Assembly: GCA_900544755.1 (NCBI GenBank)
Contig: UQWQ01000007.1
Span: forward strand, 1-43,721
Origin: an uncultured Collinsella sp.
GTDB lineage: Bacteria; Actinomycetota; Coriobacteriia; Coriobacteriales; Coriobacteriaceae
Length of the DNA: 43,721 bases
Reading direction: 5' to 3'
Both the position numbers and the translations under genes were made by a program. The notes below the pieces were generated by a model. It was not told where the DNA came from. It worked only from the letters and a program-made list of their open reading frames with translations, and ran no database searches. How positions within the stretch are numbered: position 1 is the stretch's first letter; the number at the start of each line of letters is the position of its first letter. Positions 39,608 through 43,721 of the stretch are shown piece after piece.

Positions 39608-41170
39608 TTAGTCAAACTGGGTAACATCGATCAGGCGATTGGCCAGCGAAAGGTCGCTCTCGATGGGCACGAACTCGTCGCCCACGTGCATGAGCTCCTC
39701 GTCACCCTTTGCCAGCAGCAAGACAATGGTGGGAGCATCGGGGTTGACGTACTCCTCGCGCGCCGCCTTGAACGCCGCATGCACAGCGGCTTCGCGGTCG
39801 AGGATGATCTTGTTCGGCGTATCGTCGGGAACATGCTCGGCAAGCTCGCGACAGACCTTCATCGGGTCCTCGTGAGCCGGGTCCTCGTTGGCAAAGATCA
39901 TCAGGTCGGAATATGGTGCGGCCTCGCGCGGAAGCTGCTCGCGGCGCTCCTGCGCCTTGCCGCCGGCAGCGCCAAACACTGCAATGACTGGACTAGCGGG
40001 AAACGCGCGCTTGACCGACGAGAAAAGCGAACGGAACGAAAGCTGGTTGTGCGCATAGTCAACGACGCAGATCACGCGGCCGTCCTTCGACTCCACGACC
40101 TCCATACGGCCCGGCACACGCAGTTTGGAGAGGCCCTTCTTGATAGCCTCGATACCGATGCCGATCTCGCGCGCAGCGGCGATAGCGACCAGCGCGTTTT
40201 CCACGTTAAAGTCGCCCGCGATGCCCAGCAGGACCTTCTCCCCCGCCTCGGACTCGTCGGCACACAGGCCATGCAGGTTAAACTCGATGTTAAAGCCGAC
40301 CATGCGCACATCGCTCGCCCACAGGCTTGCCTCGGGATGCTCGACGCCAACGGTCACCAAGCGCTCGGCCGTCGACGCTGCCTCCAACACACGGTCAACC
40401 TCTTCGGTGCCCAGATTCACCACGGCGGTCTTTGCCTGGTCAAAGATCCTGAGTTTGCTCTCAAAATAATCCTCAAACGTGGGGTGTTCGATCGGTGAGA
40501 TGTGGTCACGGCCGATGTTGAGGAAGCACGCCACGCCAAACGGCAGATTCTCGACGCGTTGGTACTTGAGCGCCTGGCTCGAGACCTCCATGACCATGGA
40601 CTGGCGACCTGACGTGCGGCAGTTGGCGATATGGCGCCAGACCTCGGGGGCCTCGGGCGTAGTATTGGTGCTCTCGTAGCACTCGATACCATCGTCGGTG
40701 TTCACTGAGCCGATCATGCCGCAGGACTCGCCCGCCGCTTTGATGATGGACTGGAGCATAAAAGCGGTCGTGGTCTTTCCCTTGGTACCGGTGATACCCA
40801 CGATCTTGACGTCGTGGTCGGGACGGTCGTAGACCTCCGGCGGCAACAGGGCCATGGCCGTGCGAACGCTATCAACAACCAGCATCGCAGCACCGCTCTC
40901 CTGCGCCAGCGGCTCCAGAGACTCGACCAGCGACTCCTCGCACACAAATGCGACGGCGCCCGCATCGAGCGCCATGCTCAAAAACGCGGGCTTAAAGGCA
41001 GTGCCTTTGCAAAAGAACACGTCACCCGCCGAGACCGTACGCGAATCAAACGAGCAGCCGGTCACGGCACGCTCGTCAACCTGCTCTGACGCGCGCAGCT
41101 CGCCGCACACATCGAGAAGCTTGGCAAGCGTATCGACCGTGGTCACGGTCGCGGAATCCGAATGGTGCAT
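39608..41170 (-). CDS. murE: UDP-N-acetylmuramoyl-tripeptide synthetase (MurE)
   Basis: A 520-residue Mur ligase with all three domains: the UDP-binding domain (SFDSRTVSAGDVFF), the ATPase domain (GITGTKGKTTTAFML near residue 125, SSQALKYQRV, FLNIGRDHISPIEH) and the C-terminal domain (RMEVV, DYAHN, GAAGGKAQERRE). The motif that selects the third amino acid, DNPR in diaminopimelate enzymes, reads NEDPAHEDP. So this enzyme probably adds lysine or ornithine. Collinsella wall chemistry is reported, to my memory, as ornithine-type, which would fit. Confidence 0.9.
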   Translation of the reverse strand: MHHSDSATVTTVDTLAKLLDVCGELRASEQVDERAVTGCSFDSRTVSAGDVFFCKGTAFKPAFLSMALDAGAVAFVCEESLVESLEPLAQESGAAMLVVDSVRTAMALLPPEVYDRPDHDVKIVGITGTKGKTTTAFMLQSIIKAAGESCGMIGSVNTDDGIECYESTNTTPEAPEVWRHIANCRTSGRQSMVMEVSSQALKYQRVENLPFGVACFLNIGRDHISPIEHPTFEDYFESKLRIFDQAKTAVVNLGTEEVDRVLEAASTAERLVTVGVEHPEASLWASDVRMVGFNIEFNLHGLCADESEAGEKVLLGIAGDFNVENALVAIAAAREIGIGIEAIKKGLSKLRVPGRMEVVESKDGRVICVVDYAHNQLSFRSLFSSVKRAFPASPVIAVFGAAGGKAQERREQLPREAAPYSDLMIFANEDPAHEDPMKVCRELAEHVPDDTPNKIILDREAAVHAAFKAAREEYVNPDAPTIVLLLAKGDEELMHVGDEFVPIESDLSLANRLIDVTQFD

Positions 41171-41205
41171 CTTTCACCTTTCTCAGCCATTTGGCAGGGA
41201 CGGTT

Positions 41206-41233
41206 TTTATAGTAACTGAAACGCACCACGCAA
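41206..41233 (-). promoter_or_regulatory. Candidate murE promoter
   Basis: On the minus strand TTGCGT (41233-41228) and TATAAA (41211-41206), 16 bases apart, lie about 36 bases upstream of the murE start. The -35 overlaps the foot of the asnB terminator. Confidence 0.5.
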
Positions 41234-41255
41234 AAACGGCTCCCGGAGGAGCCGT
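41232..41255 (-). terminator. Terminator of asnB
   Basis: ACGGCTCC (41236-41243) and GGAGCCGT (41248-41255) are perfect arms around CGGA; on the minus strand TTTTTG follows. Confidence 0.88.
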
Positions 41256-41281
41256 TACGCGCAGGCGTTCGTAAGCCGAGG

Positions 41282-43162
41282 CTAGGCAGCCTGAACAGCG
41301 GGCTGGTCCTCGTCGATAAAGAAGCGCTTGTACCACACCAGGAACACGAGCGGCGTATAGATCTTGCGCTGGAAATCGCCCTTGCCCGCAAAGTGCAGAT
41401 CGAGCAGGTGCATGAGCTCGTCGGTATCGAAGAACTCGCTTGCCCACGGCGCGGTGAAGTACTCCTTGACATAGTCGTACCACTTTTGCTCGCGCAGCCA
41501 GTAGACAATCGGCACCGGGAAGCCCACCTTGGGACGGGTGGCCCACTCATCGGGCAGCGACTTGTTGGCAGCGTGGCGGAGTACCTGTTTGTTGCCGTTC
41601 TCGTTGATGCGGTAGCGATCGGGAATGTGCTCGGCGAACTCCATGACTTTGCGGTCCAGGAAGGGCACGCGCAGCTCCAGCGAGTGCGCCATGCACATCT
41701 TGTCGGCCTTGAGCAGAATGTCGCCTGGGAGCCACATGTTCATGTCCAGGTACTGCTTCTTGACCAGCTCGGGCTGACCCTTCACGCGCGCATAGATGGG
41801 AGCGGCAAGCTCGAAGGCGCCATCGCCGGTGTTGTACTCGGGCTTGAGCACGCCGTCGACCTCGCGCTCCGGCCATACCAGAGCCTGTCCCAGGAACGAC
41901 TTCTCGGGGATCTCGGCACCTTTGACCAGGAAGTTATGTCCCTTGAAGTACGGCATATGCAACGCCAGGTTACCGAGCGCGCGACGGATGGGCAGCGGCA
42001 CCATCTTTTTGTACTTGCGCACCGGAACCGTGTCCTCGTAGTAGGCGTAGCCGCCAAAGAGCTCGTCGGCGCCTTCGCCCGAAAGCACGACGGTAACATC
42101 CTTGCGCGCCATCTCGGCCAAGAACCACAGCGGCACAGACGACAGGTTGGACTGCGGCTCGTCCATGTGATACTGGATGTCCTCGAGCGCACCGAAGAAC
42201 TCGTCGGCGGTAATCATCTTGCGGACATTCTCGACGCCGAGCTTGTCAGAAAGTTCCTTGGCGTAGTTAGTCTCGTTGAAATTCTTGTAATCGAAGCCCA
42301 CCGAGAAGGTCTTGTCGGGCATGAGGCAAGCGGCGATGTAGCTGGAGTCGACGCCGCCGGAGAGGAACGACGCGACCTTGACGTCGGCGATGCGATGGGC
42401 CTCGACGCTCTCGTGCACGACCTCATCCAGCTCGTCGACGTACTCCTCGAACGGCTTCTCGACGGCAGAGTAATCGCAATCCCAATAGCGCTCGATGTTC
42501 ATCTTGCCGGTCGGGATGTCTACGGTAAAGTAATGCGCCGGCGGCAGCTTGTAGACACCCTCGAAGAAGGTCTCCTCGGTTGCCGAATACTGCAGCGTCA
42601 TGTACGGACGCAGGGCCTTTTTGTTGACCGCCTTGCGGAAGTGCGGGTAGTCCAGGAAGCTCTTGATCTCGGAACCAAAGAGCACGCCCGGAGCGCCGTC
42701 GCCCGCATCGGCCATGGGATAGTAGTAGAGCGGCTTGATGCCAAAGATATCGCGGGCGCCAAAAAGCTTGTTCTTCTTCTTGTCCCAGATGACGAAGGCG
42801 TACATACCGCGCAAGCGATCGAGTACTGCCTCGCCCCACTCCTCATAGCCGTGCAGGAGGCTCTCGGTGTCGGCGCCGCAGTGGAACTTGTAGCCCTTGG
42901 CCTCGAGCTCGGAACGGAGTTCTTGGAAGTTGTAGATCTCGCCGTTGAAGACAATGACGACGCTACCGTCCTCGTTGGCCATGGGTTGGGCGCCGGCCTC
43001 GGTCAGGTCGAGGATCGACAAGCGGCGGAAGCCGAGGGCAACGCGGCCGTCGATAAACTGACCGCCCATGTCGGGACCGCGATGGACGATGCGGTCCATC
43101 ATCTTGGTGAGCACCTCGGATTGGTTATCCGTCCCACCGACAAAACCGACAAAACCGCACAT
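41282..43162 (-). CDS. asnB: Asparagine synthetase, glutamine-hydrolysing
   Basis: A 626-residue protein. The N-terminal glutaminase domain begins MCGFVGFVGG with Cys2 as nucleophile, followed by RIVHRGPDMGG, RLSILDLTEAGAQPM and VFNGEIYNFQELR. The synthetase domain has the ATP-binding SGGVDSSYIAA near residue 260 and LSGEGADELFGGY near 345. It makes asparagine from aspartate and glutamine. GAGGGGATAGT precedes the ATG. It appears monocistronic, with its own terminator. Confidence 0.96.
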   Translation of the reverse strand: MCGFVGFVGGTDNQSEVLTKMMDRIVHRGPDMGGQFIDGRVALGFRRLSILDLTEAGAQPMANEDGSVVIVFNGEIYNFQELRSELEAKGYKFHCGADTESLLHGYEEWGEAVLDRLRGMYAFVIWDKKKNKLFGARDIFGIKPLYYYPMADAGDGAPGVLFGSEIKSFLDYPHFRKAVNKKALRPYMTLQYSATEETFFEGVYKLPPAHYFTVDIPTGKMNIERYWDCDYSAVEKPFEEYVDELDEVVHESVEAHRIADVKVASFLSGGVDSSYIAACLMPDKTFSVGFDYKNFNETNYAKELSDKLGVENVRKMITADEFFGALEDIQYHMDEPQSNLSSVPLWFLAEMARKDVTVVLSGEGADELFGGYAYYEDTVPVRKYKKMVPLPIRRALGNLALHMPYFKGHNFLVKGAEIPEKSFLGQALVWPEREVDGVLKPEYNTGDGAFELAAPIYARVKGQPELVKKQYLDMNMWLPGDILLKADKMCMAHSLELRVPFLDRKVMEFAEHIPDRYRINENGNKQVLRHAANKSLPDEWATRPKVGFPVPIVYWLREQKWYDYVKEYFTAPWASEFFDTDELMHLLDLHFAGKGDFQRKIYTPLVFLVWYKRFFIDEDQPAVQAA

Positions 43163-43349
43163 ATACTATCCCCTCTGCTGTTGCTGGGCATCAAATCGAA
43201 TCAGTAGCTTTTGAGTATACCCGAGGGCGTAAAGAGGGGCGGAATGTTCAGGCAATCTCAACTGAATCAGCTCCGCTGTGACACGCGACGGTTACCTTTA
43301 ATGGATATGAGATGAATGAGGCGATTGTTTTGCTATACTCTCTCCGCAC
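43163..43349. other. Divergent intergenic region of asnB and tRNA-Val
   Basis: Contains TATACT on the minus strand (43219-43214 region) as a likely asnB -10 and TATACT on the plus strand just upstream of tRNA-Val (about 43334-43339). I found no convincing -35 for either. No coding sequence. Confidence 0.4.
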
Positions 43350-43425
43350 GGGCGATTGGCGCAACGGTTAGCGCAGGTGCTTTACACGCACAAGGCTGGG
43401 GGTTCGAATCCCTCATCGCCCACCA
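43350..43425 (+). tRNA. tRNA-Val (TAC anticodon)
   Basis: A 76-base cloverleaf: acceptor GGGCGAT with ATCGCCC, discriminator A, encoded CCA, anticodon loop TTTACAC, T arm GGGGGTTCGAATCCCTC. Its last 18 bases are the start of the 184-bp tandem repeat. Confidence 0.93.
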
Positions 43426-43721
43426 CTGATTTGATAGGCTCCCAGCTATGGGGGCCTTTCATTTTTGGGCCCAGCGCATGGGATTCGAACCCGCAAGGGT
43501 GCGGAGCTGAGGAAACGCGAAGCGTTTTCCAGCGCAGCACGCGAGGGCCGTAGGCCCGAAGCGAGAGCGGACGGCGTCAGCCGCACGCGACATCCCTCAT
43601 CGCCCACCACTGATTTGATAGGCTCCCAGCTATGGGGGCCTTTCATTTTTGGGCCCAGCGCATGGGATTCGAACCCGCAAGGGTGCGGAGCTGAGGAAAC
43701 GCGAAGCGTTTTCCAGCGCAG
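43408..43721 (+). repeat. 184-bp tandem direct repeat anchored in the tRNA-Val 3' end
   Basis: The sequence from ATCCCTCATCGCCCACCA (43408) recurs at 43592, a period of 184 bases. The second copy appears identical for the 130 bases before the window ends. Each unit holds the tRNA 3' end with CCA, a terminator-like hairpin, a reverse-sense T-arm-like GGGATTCGAACCC, and a string of small hairpins (AAACGC-GAA-GCGTTT, GGGCC-GTA-GGCCC, and GCGG with CCGC). No sensible protein is encoded. Confidence 0.9.
43437..43466 (+). terminator. Terminator of tRNA-Val
   Basis: GGCTCCC (43437-43443) pairs with GGGGGCC (43450-43456) with one G-U pair, followed by TTTCATTTTT. It is duplicated with the 184-bp repeat at 43621-43650. 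Confidence 0.78.

Noticed and set aside
41393..43207. Plus-strand open frame of 604 codons opposite asnB
   Set aside because: Antisense shadow of asnB; no ribosome binding site or recognisable domain.
43356..43553. Small plus-strand open frame reading through tRNA-Val into the repeat
   Set aside because: It begins inside the tRNA and the AGGSNPSSPT-type peptide is the usual artefact of translating tRNA 3' ends.
43479..43560. Second tRNA gene on the minus strand suggested by GGGATTCGAACCC
   Set aside because: Only a T-arm-like stretch is present; I could not build an acceptor, D arm or anticodon arm, so it is at most a tRNA fragment within the repeat.

Overview
The window is a gene-dense bacterial chromosome segment with high GC, strong AGGAGG-type ribosome binding sites and housekeeping genes mostly on the minus strand. 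Protein sequences and gene content point to an actinobacterial Coriobacteriia genome, most likely Collinsella or a close relative. This is my recognition from protein sequence and style, not a database result.

Layout. 1-3.8 kb (plus strand): the 3' part of a BMP-type periplasmic-binding-fold protein overlapping a metallophosphoesterase, then an ECF sigma factor overlapping a membrane DUF4179-like partner. 3.9-5.7 kb: palindromic repeats and a dead leucine locus. A leader peptide, terminator and promoter are intact, but downstream only a leuA'-'leuB deletion remnant survives, with a lost start codon, a nonsense codon and an Arg-to-Cys change. 5.7-10.2 kb (minus): rpmG, tRNA-Trp, secE, nusG, rplK and rplA, preceded by a tRNA-Tyr/Thr/Met-tuf transcription unit. 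10.4-14.8 kb: an AT-richer beta-glucoside island (RpiR regulator, GH1 enzyme, PTS EIIBC), bracketed by related palindromic repeats and by tRNA genes. 15.2-20.7 kb (minus): disA-ispD-ispF-cysS-rlmB-NYN. 20.9-23.5 kb (plus): a manganese riboswitch with mntP, then a hipBA toxin-antitoxin operon. 23.6-43.2 kb (minus): pepD, clpC, a DUF2798 protein, a ThrE-type exporter, lysS, greA, tatA, tRNA-Pro, ispE, veg, dtd, rdgB, rph, murI, a HAD phosphatase, murE and asnB. The end holds tRNA-Val and a 184-bp tandem repeat that begins inside the tRNA and runs out of the window.

How it fits together. Read along the minus strand, the order veg/ispE, greA-lysS, clpC, disA-ispD-ispF-cysS-rlmB-yacP-like, rpmG-secE-nusG-rplK-rplA is the same backbone known from Bacillus and other Firmicutes. 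Lineage-specific cargo interrupts it: thrE/DUF2798, pepD, hipBA, mntP, and the beta-glucoside island with tuf and tRNAs. The backbone covers translation, transcription elongation, isoprenoid precursors, c-di-AMP and cell wall precursors. Intergenic space is unusually rich in small palindromic repeats; I separate several families.

I did not find a convincing wholly new system. The best leads are the leucine locus whose regulatory leader has outlived its genes, the 184-bp tRNA-anchored tandem repeat, the paired TCTCAATCTGTAACA palindromes, and the repeat-bracketed beta-glucoside island.
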